From: Rhodospirillales bacterium Alpha_05
Lineage (GTDB): Bacteria; Pseudomonadota; Alphaproteobacteria; Rhodospirillales; Rhodospirillaceae
DNA length: 6,601 bases
Direction: 5' to 3'
Assembly: GCA_001603335.1 (NCBI GenBank)
Contig: LUYR01000131.1
Location: 1 to 6,601, forward strand
Part shown: piece after piece, positions 1 to 5,548 of the stretch
How positions within the stretch are numbered: position 1 is the first letter of the stretch
Layout of the letters: every line of letters starts with the position of its first letter
The notes under the pieces: model-generated
The model's database searches: none
Told to the model about the DNA's origin: nothing
The model's input: only the letters and a program-made list of their open reading frames with translations
Position numbers and translations under genes: made by a program

Positions 1-320
1 GTGCGACCGCGGGGGTTGCCGCCGCGGTCGTGCGCTGCCCGGTGCCTGCCGTGGCCCTGGCGTTTGCGCGGCTCTACGGCCTGGGGGCGGGGGCGGTTTT
101 GCCGCCTCTTGTGGCGGGACCGCACGAGCCCACGGGGTGCCGCTTCATTTTTGGCGAGACCGGCCCGGGCGGGGTTTGGCGCTACTGCCAAGCCGAGCAA
201 GAGGCGGGCTCGGTCTACTGCCCGGGACACCATGCGCTCTGCACGCGAAAACCCACGCCGCGCGAAGACGCGCTCGTCGGGGTTCGCCGCGCGGCGCGTT
301 CGGAAGGCCTGGCGGCGTGA
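1..320 (+). CDS. GcrA-like zinc-finger regulator, 5' end possibly outside window
   Basis: The reading frame is already open at the left edge (first full codon at 3) and stops at TGA 318-320. A GTG at 30 is the first conventional start, but no ribosome-binding site is obvious before it, so the gene may begin upstream. Counting from that GTG (96 residues), a Cys/His cluster is visible: C37, C53, C64, H67 and H68, in the context GCRF...WRYC...GSVYCPGHHAL. This matches the C-terminal signature of GcrA-family proteins, in which a CRWP-like start is followed by FC and then YC-x2-H. GcrA is an alphaproteobacterial transcription factor that works with sigma70 RNA polymerase and CcrM-methylated GANTC sites. 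Prophages also carry GcrA-like proteins. The preceding stretch (about residues 5-27) could be a short helix-turn-helix, but this is weak. The stop lies 28 nt before the helicase start, so co-transcription is likely. Confidence is moderate because the N-terminus is missing or atypical. Confidence 0.62.
   Translation, partial: ATAGVAAAVVRCPVPAVALAFARLYGLGAGAVLPPLVAGPHEPTGCRFIFGETGPGGVWRYCQAEQEAGSVYCPGHHALCTRKPTPREDALVGVRRAARSEGLAA
4..30. repeat. 9-bp perfect inverted repeat at the left edge
   Basis: CGACCGCGG (4-12) is the exact reverse complement of CCGCGGTCG (22-30), with a 9-nt loop. It lies inside the open frame of the GcrA-like gene and ends at that frame's candidate GTG (30-32). If that GTG is the real start, the hairpin would sit directly against it. 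If the gene starts further upstream, the hairpin is coding sequence and may be chance in GC-rich DNA. Confidence 0.4.
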
Positions 321-332
321 TGTTTGGAATTC

Positions 333-340
333 GGGGGAGG
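333..340 (+). promoter_or_regulatory. Strong Shine-Dalgarno that fixes the helicase start
   Basis: GGGGGAGG ends 8 nt before GTG 349. The next in-frame start, ATG 355, would be 14 nt away, which is too far for this site. The spacing therefore favours GTG 349, giving a protein only two residues longer than the ATG choice. Confidence 0.6.
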
Positions 341-348
341 GTGGTTCA

Positions 349-1896
349 GTGAGTATGGAAAAGCCGGAAGCCGGCGGCGGGCCGATCGCCAATATCGAGG
401 CCATTCAAGCGGCGCTCGCCTCGGGCAAGGTGTTGCCGCCGGGCGGCGCGAGCGACGAAGAAATCAATGCCGTGCTGGCGTTGCTCGATCTTTCCGACCT
501 CGGCAACGCCTATCGCTTTATCGCGCGGCATGGGCTGGATGTTCTCTATGTCGAGGGCATCGGCTGGCACACCTGGGATGGGCACCGCTGGGCGTTCGAC
601 GACAAGGGGAAGGCGGCGCAACGGCGCGCGCACGACACCGCGCGGTCGATCGTCGAGGAAGTCGCGGCGCTCAAGGCAAACCCGCCGGATGAGTGGGCCC
701 GGGCGAACGTCACCCAACGGTGCGAAAAGCTGATGGCGTGGTCGGTTTCCTGTGGCGATTCGCGGCGGGTGCGGGGGATGCTCGTCGAGGCCGAACCTTA
801 CCTGACGGTGAAACCGGAGGTGATGGACGCCGACCCCTACTTGCTCAACCTCGAGAACGGCACGCTCGTCTTGCGGGGGGCGTGCGACGAGCTGCGCGAG
901 CATCGACGCGAGGACCGACTCTCGAAGGTGATGCAGGTTTCCTATGATCCTAAGGCGGGGTATCCGCAGTTCCAAAAGTTCCTCGATCGGGTGCAGCCCC
1001 GGGAAACCGGCGTCGCCGACTTCCTGCAACGATGGTCGGGGTATGCCCTGACCGGCGCGACCGACGAACAGAAGTTGACCTTCCACTTCGGCGGCGGCGC
1101 GAATGGCAAGTCGGTCTTCCTCGTGTTGCGCGGGCGGATGATGGGGCCTTACTCCGCAGCCGTCGACTTCTCGTCGCTCGCGCAGAATGCCGCCAAGCGC
1201 GGCGACGCTGCCTCGCCCGACCTCGCCCGATTGCCGGGGGTGAGGTTCGCGCGGGTGTCGGAGGTCGACAAGGGCGTGCGGCTCTCCGAGGCGTTCGCAA
1301 AACAGGTGACGGGCGGCGACGCGATCACCGTGCGCCACCTGAACCGGGAGTTTTTCGAGTTCGAGCCGTGCTTCAAACTCGAAATGCAGGGCAACCACAA
1401 GCCGATGATCACCGGAGCCGACGAGGGCATTTGGCGGCGCATCGTCCTCGTGCCATGGACGGTCACCATCCCGCCGGAGGAACGCGACCACGCGCTTTCC
1501 GAAAAGCTGTGGGCGGAGCGGTCGGGCATCCTGAATTGGATGCTGGATGGCCTGCGGAGGTGGCTCGACCCGGTCGAGGACGGGGGAGGGTTGCCCTACC
1601 CTGAGGCGGTGCGGGAGGCGACGGCCGAATACCGCCTGGATAGCGACCCGCTCGGGCGGTTCATCGCCTCGGTGGTCGAGAAAACCGACGATCTCAACGA
1701 CCAGATCCAGGCGAAAGACCTGTTCCAACATTTCTGCGACTGGTGCGCCGAGTCCGGGGAAAAGCCTTGGTCGCAAACCGCTTTCGGGCGGGGGGTGATC
1801 GAGCGCGGCTTGCGGCGGATCGACGGGCGATTTCGGATGTACGTGGGGGTGAAGTTCCGCCCCTACGCGCTCGAAGAAGCCTGCGAGGGTTCGTAA
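349..1896 (+). CDS. D5/P4-family phage SF3 helicase (primase-helicase C-terminal type)
   Basis: This 515-aa protein is an SF3 replicative helicase that would form a ring and unwind phage DNA at the origin. A D5_N-type domain covers about residues 46-190 (DLGNAYRFIARHG...GWHTWDGHRW). The AAA+ core shows Walker A GGGANGKS at 248-255 with K254, an acidic Walker B-like stretch FARVSEVD at 300-307, sensor-1 QGNHKP around N349, and GIWRR with arginines 363-364 as likely arginine finger. LTGGD/HLNREFFEF-type sequence between them is typical of the P4/D5 family. A winged-helix-like C-terminal part runs from about 433 to 505. Many relatives are 750-900 aa with an N-terminal primase domain. There is no room for one here, so priming must come from another protein. 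The frame stays open upstream to position 1, but that part overlaps the GcrA-like gene and does not look like protein. TAA lies in the loop of a 10-bp hairpin. Confidence 0.93.
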   Translation: MSMEKPEAGGGPIANIEAIQAALASGKVLPPGGASDEEINAVLALLDLSDLGNAYRFIARHGLDVLYVEGIGWHTWDGHRWAFDDKGKAAQRRAHDTARSIVEEVAALKANPPDEWARANVTQRCEKLMAWSVSCGDSRRVRGMLVEAEPYLTVKPEVMDADPYLLNLENGTLVLRGACDELREHRREDRLSKVMQVSYDPKAGYPQFQKFLDRVQPRETGVADFLQRWSGYALTGATDEQKLTFHFGGGANGKSVFLVLRGRMMGPYSAAVDFSSLAQNAAKRGDAASPDLARLPGVRFARVSEVDKGVRLSEAFAKQVTGGDAITVRHLNREFFEFEPCFKLEMQGNHKPMITGADEGIWRRIVLVPWTVTIPPEERDHALSEKLWAERSGILNWMLDGLRRWLDPVEDGGGLPYPEAVREATAEYRLDSDPLGRFIASVVEKTDDLNDQIQAKDLFQHFCDWCAESGEKPWSQTAFGRGVIERGLRRIDGRFRMYVGVKFRPYALEEACEGS

Positions 1897-1905
1897 ACCC
1901 TCGCA
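1882..1905 (+). repeat. 10-bp perfect hairpin spanning the helicase stop codon
   Basis: TGCGAGGGTT (1882-1891) pairs perfectly with AACCCTCGCA (1896-1905) around the loop CGTA. The TAA stop begins in the loop. No T-run follows on the + strand, so this is not a standard intrinsic terminator by itself. It could compete with the longer pairing 1905-1917/1961-1973. Confidence 0.65.
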
Positions 1906-1974
1906 AAACCCTCGCAACGGATTGCCAAGTGTTTCCAAGCGTGTAGCGAGGGTGTGAGGGTTGCGAGGGTTTTT
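1905..1974 (+). terminator. Candidate terminator after the helicase gene: 13-bp inverted repeat ending in a T-run
   Basis: AAAACCCTCGCAA (1905-1917) is the exact reverse complement of TTGCGAGGGTTTT (1961-1973), and a run of five T occupies 1970-1974. The 43-nt loop is long for an efficient intrinsic terminator, and the arms are also members of the octamer repeat family. Termination, or attenuation in front of the next gene, is possible but not certain. Confidence 0.33.
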
Positions 1975-2001
1975 CCGCCTCCGGGTGGTGTGGGTGTGCG
2001 G

Positions 2002-2037
2002 GTGAGAGAATCTTGAGAAAACTATCTCAACTCTCAC
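2002..2037 (+). repeat. Nested stem-loop with a 4-nt bulge
   Basis: The outer stem GTGAGAG (2002-2008) pairs with CTCTCAC (2031-2037). The inner stem TTGAGA (2013-2018) pairs with TCTCAA (2025-2030), with loop AAACTA. The right arms are contiguous and the left arms are separated by AATC (2009-2012), giving a 13-bp stem with one bulge. The structure is AT-richer than its surroundings and abuts the next hairpin. Confidence 0.6.
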
Positions 2038-2061
2038 AACCCTCGCCAGAGGGTTGGTTTT
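2037..2061 (+). terminator. Compact hairpin followed by TTTT, possible terminator or attenuator
   Basis: CAACCCTC (2037-2044) pairs with GAGGGTTG (2049-2056) around loop GCCA, giving an 8-bp stem. It is followed by G and then TTTT (2058-2061). The stem is GC-rich but the T-run is short. It lies about 50 nt upstream of the 184-aa gene, so an attenuator role is conceivable. Confidence 0.38.
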
Positions 2062-2112
2062 AAAGCGGAAAGAGCGTGCGATAGTTTTTCGATAGTCTGC
2101 GAGGGTTTGAAA

Positions 2113-2667
2113 ATGAGGGAAGTGAAGGACGTCGAACAGGTGCTTTCCTGGGCCTACGCGGTCCAGAAGGTTGACGCGGCTTGCTCCGCTGCTATGCCCA
2201 TCGGGCCCGCGCCCTGCGTCTCGCAAATGCGCGCCGTCGGCGAAACCGGAGTGCTTGGGGTCCGCGTCGACCGCTCGCCCTTCGTCGTGCCGACGGTCCC
2301 CGTCGACGCCGAAATCATCCATCAGGCGGTCATGGCCTTGCCCGAGGACGCCCAAGGCCTCGTGATCGAGAATGCCCTGACCGGCGGACGTCCGGAGTGG
2401 CTGCCCGATCAGCGCGCCTTCCCGGTGAAGAACCGGAACGACGAGCCTGTGATTGTCTATCACGATCCGGACAAGCGGATGCGTCCGTCGCACTGCCCAG
2501 TGATGTGGTTGCCCGATCGGGCGCACATTGATTACACCCGCCGGGTCTATTCGCTTTGGCACATGGCGCTCGGCGCGCTCGCGATCTCGCTCGGCGATGC
2601 CCTCGAACAGTTCGTCGTGACGGGGCCGGTCGCCCCCGAGCATCCATGGTCGAAGAAAGCCGGTTGA
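2113..2667 (+). CDS. Unrecognised 184-aa phage protein, possible late regulator
   Basis: ATG 2113 is chosen because GAGGG (2101-2105) ends 7 nt upstream. The in-frame TTG at 2107 would be only 1 nt from that site. The protein begins REVKDVEQVLSWAYAVQKV, a helical start with WAY that recalls small alphaproteobacterial phage proteins of unknown function. It has a central alpha/beta-looking part (residues about 40-130) and ends with an amphipathic helical segment, RRVYSLWHMALGALAISLGD at about 143-162, followed by an APEHPW tail. There is no membrane segment or signal peptide, and I see no catalytic motif. Two cysteines near the N-terminus (C24, C35) are not arranged as a zinc site. Its position between the replication helicase and the terminator before the terminase genes is where tailed phages often place late-gene activators or antiterminators. 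That role is inferred from position only. Confidence 0.72.
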   Translation: MREVKDVEQVLSWAYAVQKVDAACSAAMPIGPAPCVSQMRAVGETGVLGVRVDRSPFVVPTVPVDAEIIHQAVMALPEDAQGLVIENALTGGRPEWLPDQRAFPVKNRNDEPVIVYHDPDKRMRPSHCPVMWLPDRAHIDYTRRVYSLWHMALGALAISLGDALEQFVVTGPVAPEHPWSKKAG

Positions 2668-2701
2668 CTTCTAGGTGTAAACCTTGCATTCTTGTCAGAG
2701 A

Positions 2702-2746
2702 CGAAAGAACCACCCGGTAAGGCGCAACGCCTCGCCGGGTTTTTCG
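2702..2746 (+). terminator. Intrinsic terminator closing the replication/regulation module
   Basis: ACCCGG (2712-2717) pairs with CCGGGT (2735-2740). An inner stem GGCG (2721-2724)/CGCC (2728-2731) closes a CAA loop, with a small internal loop between the two stems. The stem runs into TTTTT (2740-2744). Upstream CGAAA (2702-2706) mirrors TTTCG (2742-2746), so it may act in both directions. It starts 34 nt after the stop of the 184-aa gene. Confidence 0.82.
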
Positions 2747-2762
2747 TTTGTGCCGATCCCTC

Positions 2763-2812
2763 GGGAGCTTGGACCCGCGCCGCTCCCCCTCAAAAAGGCG
2801 CGGGTCCTTCCC
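2763..2812. repeat. Long GC-rich inverted repeat, candidate cos/nicking dyad
   Basis: GGACCCGCGCC (2771-2781) is the exact reverse complement of GGCGCGGGTCC (2797-2807), with a 15-nt loop containing CCCCCT and AAAAA. The arms extend outward as GGGA (2763-2766)/TCCC (2809-2812) across a small asymmetric gap. No T-run follows on either strand, which argues against a terminator. It lies about 130-175 nt upstream of the small terminase gene, where lambda-type phages carry cosN. A cos role is an inference. Confidence 0.6.
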
Positions 2813-2863
2813 AGACTTGGTGCGGAACGGGTATTGCACACCGTGTTAGTTCGCTCCATTCAG

Positions 2864-2936
2864 GGGTTTAGAATAGGGTAAACGATTAAACATCCTAAAC
2901 GGTTAGAAGGGTTTAGGAAGATTTAGCGAGGGTTAG
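2864..2936. repeat. TTTAG-type repeat cluster upstream of the small terminase
   Basis: GGGTTTAG occurs at 2864-2871 and 2909-2916. TTTAG recurs at 2922-2926 and, inverted as CTAAA, at 2895-2899. GGTTAG is present at 2901-2906 and 2931-2936. TCCTAAAC (2893-2900) and GTTTAGGA (2911-2918) form an 8-bp perfect inverted repeat with a 10-nt spacer. The block is AT-rich against its surroundings and ends 3 nt before the terminase ATG. It could be terminase-binding sites (as cosB R sites in lambda) or an operator. The whole gap 2668-2939 contains, besides these and the structures above, no gene I can support. I found no convincing -35/-10 promoter. Confidence 0.6.
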
Positions 2937-2939
2937 CCG

Positions 2940-3677
2940 ATGCCGCCGACGCCTGAAAAGATGTCGCAGGCGGCGTTCGCCCGGTACGTTGGCCGGACGC
3001 CTGGACGAATTTCGCAGTTGAAATCCAGCGGCGCGCTCACTGCCGATTGCTTCGACAAGGACGACAAGGGTCGCGACGTGGTGATCGTCGCTCGGGCGAT
3101 CAAAGCCCTGCGGATGAACCTCGACCCTGCGCAGCACATTTCCAACGGCAAGCCCCTTCCGGATGTCGACGACGACCCGGCAGACGCGGGCGACCTGCCG
3201 TTCGGCGATCCATCCGACATCTTGCCGCGCCAGGCGTTGCAGCCCCGCGCTTCCTCCGCTGCGGACGATTACAATCGCGAGCGAGTTCGCAAACTACGGA
3301 TCGAGAACGAGGTCGCGGAGGAAAGGCGGCGTGCCGATGCAGGCACCTACATCCGGGCGCAAGACGTGTCCGGGGTGTTCCTGCGCACCCTGGAGCAAAT
3401 CGTCTCCGCCATCGACACCGATCTTCTCGGCCTGGCTGAAGACCTCGCCGGGCAGCACGGAACGGAAATCACCGTTGAACTGATTGGCTTGCGCAAGTGG
3501 TTCGCGAGGGTGCGCGAGCGGATCGCGCGCGAACAAGCCGCCATGTTGGAGCGCCTTCCTCAGTTTGAGGAAGACGCGATAGAGGACACTGCCGCCGATG
3601 GGAATCCAGTTGCGACATGCGCCGCACCTGGCGGCGGATCTGGCGTCGAAGGCGCTGAAGCCGCGCCCTCCGCTTGA
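2940..3677 (+). CDS. Phage terminase small subunit, Nu1-like
   Basis: This 245-aa DNA-recognition subunit of the packaging motor would bind the cos or pac site and load the large subunit. An N-terminal helix-turn-helix of the Nu1 type covers about residues 8-32 (SQAAFARYVGRTPGRISQLKSSGAL). An acidic, proline-rich linker (about 72-96, DVDDDPADAGD) is followed by a charged probable coiled coil (111-134, YNRERVRKLRIENEVAEERRR). A helical segment (140-206) suits oligomerisation and large-subunit contact. The C-terminus (217-245) is low-complexity. ATG 2940 is preceded by GCGAGGG with 7-nt spacing. ATG 2961 (M8) is a weaker alternative. Length is somewhat above lambda Nu1 (181 aa). The last 80 nt overlap the large terminase gene in another frame. 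The assignment is strongly supported by the adjacent GpA-type gene. Confidence 0.88.
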   Translation: MPPTPEKMSQAAFARYVGRTPGRISQLKSSGALTADCFDKDDKGRDVVIVARAIKALRMNLDPAQHISNGKPLPDVDDDPADAGDLPFGDPSDILPRQALQPRASSAADDYNRERVRKLRIENEVAEERRRADAGTYIRAQDVSGVFLRTLEQIVSAIDTDLLGLAEDLAGQHGTEITVELIGLRKWFARVRERIAREQAAMLERLPQFEEDAIEDTAADGNPVATCAAPGGGSGVEGAEAAPSA

Positions 3678-5541
3678 TCTCTCTCGGTGGGCGGTGCCGA
3701 ACATCAACATCGGCGGTGAGTCGACGATGCGGGGCTCTTACAACCCCGAAGAATTCCCGTTCAACGCCGAGATTTTTAGGGCGGCGAGTCCCGAAGAGCC
3801 TTGCCGGTACGTCACCCTCTGCGGTGGTATCCAGATCGGCAAGACGCTCATCGGGCAGATCATCGTTGGCGGTTACATGGTGGAGTCGCCGTGCCCGATG
3901 ATGTACACGCACCCCTCGGAGGGGAACGCTGACGCTTGGGTGCGGACGAAGTTGTTTCCGATGATTCGGAACAGCCCGAGCCTGTCGGAGTGCTTGGGCG
4001 GGAAGAAGGCGGAGAGCAACCAATCGCTGATCGAGCGCCCCGACGGTCAAGGCATGCTTCGCATTGCGACCGCGGGTTCGGTCAACGACCTGTCGATGTA
4101 CACCGCTTTCGTCCAGATTCAGGACGACTTGTCGAAGTGGGAAGACTTTCCGGGAACCGGTGACCCCGAGGTTCTAGCCGACGGTCGGTCGAACGGCGTC
4201 CGCACCGCGAAAATAATCAAGATCGGAAATCCGCTGATTGATCCCGGGTGCCGGATCACGCGGGCGTTCAAGAATGGCTCGCGAGAATATTGGAACGTTC
4301 CGTGTCCCCACTGTGATTTTCTCCACCCGTTCCAGCGTGAAAACTTCCAGATCAACGAGGAACACCCCGAACGCTCGGTGTTCGTCTGCCCAAAGTGTGG
4401 GAAGACGATCTTGCAGCGGCATCGCCGCGACATGAACCACAACGGTGACTGGTTCGCGGAGAACCCCGAGGCTAAGGCATTTGCCCGATCCTTCCACCTG
4501 TGGGCGGCGATGTCGCCGCTTGCGGATTGGGGGTTGCTCGCGCGTCGCGACATTGGGTCGCGCGGCGATCCGAAGCTCGAACAGGTGGTGACCAACGAAG
4601 TCTACGGATTGCCCTTCCGCGTCGACGGCGAAGCGCCGGCGTGGGAAAAGCTGCAAACCCGAGCCGATAAGTCCGGACAAAAACGCGGCATCATCCCGCA
4701 CCGTCACCCGATCCTAACGATCGGCTTCGACGTCCAGGTCGACCGCGTCGAAGGCCATATCCAGGCATTCGGCCCGAACAACCAGATCGCCACGGTCGAC
4801 TACGTGATCGTCTCGGGGCACATTTCCGAGGAAGAGACGTGCAAGCGCATGGATGAACAAATCCGGCGGAAATACCGGAACGCGGCGGGCAACGAAGTCG
4901 GCTTCGACATGGTCGCGATCGACGGCAACGCCTGGACCGACGACGTGATGGCGTGGGCCAAGCGGCACGCGAAAGTGATCGTCATCCGCGGTGCGAAGTC
5001 GGACAACGCCCCGCCTCTCGAACTCGTTAAGTATGAACGCGACCGCAAAGGTGAGCGTAAACGCCGACAGAGGAAATGGTTTAACGTCGGCGTCTCGCAA
5101 CTCCGCCGCGCGCGCTACATCAACCTCCGGAAGGACGACCCGTTGAAGCGCGGGTACGTCGCAATCCCGGCGGGGATGGGGGAAGTCTTCTTCCAGCAAT
5201 ACACCTCGCTCCGCCGGGTAGCGCGGAAGGCCAACGCGCAAGGGTTCACCCCCTACGTGTGGGAGCTTCCGGCAGGCCAGCGCAAGGAAGTCCTCGACAC
5301 CGCGATCTATGGCGAAGCCGCCGCGATCCGGGTCGGGGTGCGCGATTACCCGCCCGAGCGTTGGGAAGCTCTGATCGCCGAGCGGGAAACCCCGCTCGAC
5401 GCTCCACAACTCGACATGGACGCGCTGTTGGCGCGTCCTGTCCCGGTTGCTCCGTCCTCATCACCGGAGCAACCGAAGCCCGCGCCTGTTCCGCCCGCCG
5501 CCCCGAAGCGGCGCACCTGGGCGGACATCGTGGCGCGGTGA
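3598..5541 (+). CDS. Phage terminase large subunit, GpA type
   Basis: This 647-aa packaging ATPase and nuclease cuts concatemeric DNA and drives it into the prohead. The ATPase domain has Walker A GGIQIGKT at 76-83 (K82). A Walker B-like FVQIQDD at 171-177 has two Asp where many relatives have Asp-Glu, and IKIGNP at 207-212 is a likely coupling motif. Two CxxC pairs (C236/C239 and C264/C267) form a probable zinc ribbon, as in GpA relatives. The RNase H-like nuclease shows GFDVQVDR (D378, D382), AIDGN (D442) and LDTAIYGE (D567). A proline-rich tail (613-636) leads to KRRTWADIVAR, possibly the prohead-contact end. Length matches lambda GpA (641 aa). ATG 3598 has only a distant GAGG, so translation is probably coupled to the overlapping small terminase gene. 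The conserved region already begins near residue 25, which argues against ATG 3727 (M44). Confidence 0.95.
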   Translation: MGIQLRHAPHLAADLASKALKPRPPLDLSRWAVPNINIGGESTMRGSYNPEEFPFNAEIFRAASPEEPCRYVTLCGGIQIGKTLIGQIIVGGYMVESPCPMMYTHPSEGNADAWVRTKLFPMIRNSPSLSECLGGKKAESNQSLIERPDGQGMLRIATAGSVNDLSMYTAFVQIQDDLSKWEDFPGTGDPEVLADGRSNGVRTAKIIKIGNPLIDPGCRITRAFKNGSREYWNVPCPHCDFLHPFQRENFQINEEHPERSVFVCPKCGKTILQRHRRDMNHNGDWFAENPEAKAFARSFHLWAAMSPLADWGLLARRDIGSRGDPKLEQVVTNEVYGLPFRVDGEAPAWEKLQTRADKSGQKRGIIPHRHPILTIGFDVQVDRVEGHIQAFGPNNQIATVDYVIVSGHISEEETCKRMDEQIRRKYRNAAGNEVGFDMVAIDGNAWTDDVMAWAKRHAKVIVIRGAKSDNAPPLELVKYERDRKGERKRRQRKWFNVGVSQLRRARYINLRKDDPLKRGYVAIPAGMGEVFFQQYTSLRRVARKANAQGFTPYVWELPAGQRKEVLDTAIYGEAAAIRVGVRDYPPERWEALIAERETPLDAPQLDMDALLARPVPVAPSSSPEQPKPAPVPPAAPKRRTWADIVAR

Positions 5542-5548
5542 AAGCCGC

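Larger units (their letters stand above)
1882..2108. repeat. Seven-copy octamer repeat region GCGAGGGT/ACCCTCGC; candidate origin or control region
   Basis: Exact copies are at 1883-1890 (+), 1897-1904 (-), 1908-1915 (-), 1946-1953 (+), 1963-1970 (+), 2039-2046 (-) and 2099-2106 (+). A one-base variant GTGAGGGT is at 1954-1961. Copies 2 and 3 are tandem with an 11-bp period. A second short repeat, CGATAGT, occurs at 2079-2085 and 2090-2096, also 11 bp apart. GATAGTTTT (2080-2088) has its inverse AAAACTATC at 2018-2026. Apart from the repeats and hairpins, the 216 nt between the two genes contain no gene that I can support. Helix-turn spacing, two orientations and position beside a replicative helicase fit protein-binding iterons of an origin. 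Complementarity between opposite copies equally fits RNA-level control. Confidence 0.75.

Noticed and set aside
1..348. Upstream extension of the helicase frame to the left edge
   Set aside because: The extension is Arg/Ser-rich without family resemblance and overlaps the Cys/His-bearing frame. The strong ribosome-binding site at 333-340 points to GTG 349.
1882..2108. CRISPR-like array
   Set aside because: Repeats are 8-13 bp, in both orientations and irregularly spaced, with no uniform spacers.
346..2643. A 765-codon open frame on the minus strand
   Set aside because: It lies opposite two well-supported + strand genes and the non-coding repeat region, has low-complexity His/Arg/Pro composition, and shows no recognisable motif. 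Such mirrors are common in GC-rich DNA.
2664..2692. TTGACT followed 17 nt later by CATTCT as a promoter
   Set aside because: The -10 element matches only three of six consensus bases and the -35 overlaps a stop codon. The terminator follows at once, so a useful transcript is unlikely.
2834..2874. TTGCAC and TAGAAT as a promoter for the terminase operon
   Set aside because: The spacing is 29 nt. The correctly spaced alternative TTAGTT (2846-2851) matches the -35 consensus poorly.
2684..2881. Possible 65-aa gene on the + strand
   Set aside because: It runs through the intrinsic terminator and the long inverted repeat and has no ribosome-binding site.
4714..5409. Long minus-strand frames opposite the large terminase (also 3469-4050 and 4174-4707)
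   Set aside because: They shadow the terminase coding sequence, with no motif, ribosome-binding site or operon context of their own.
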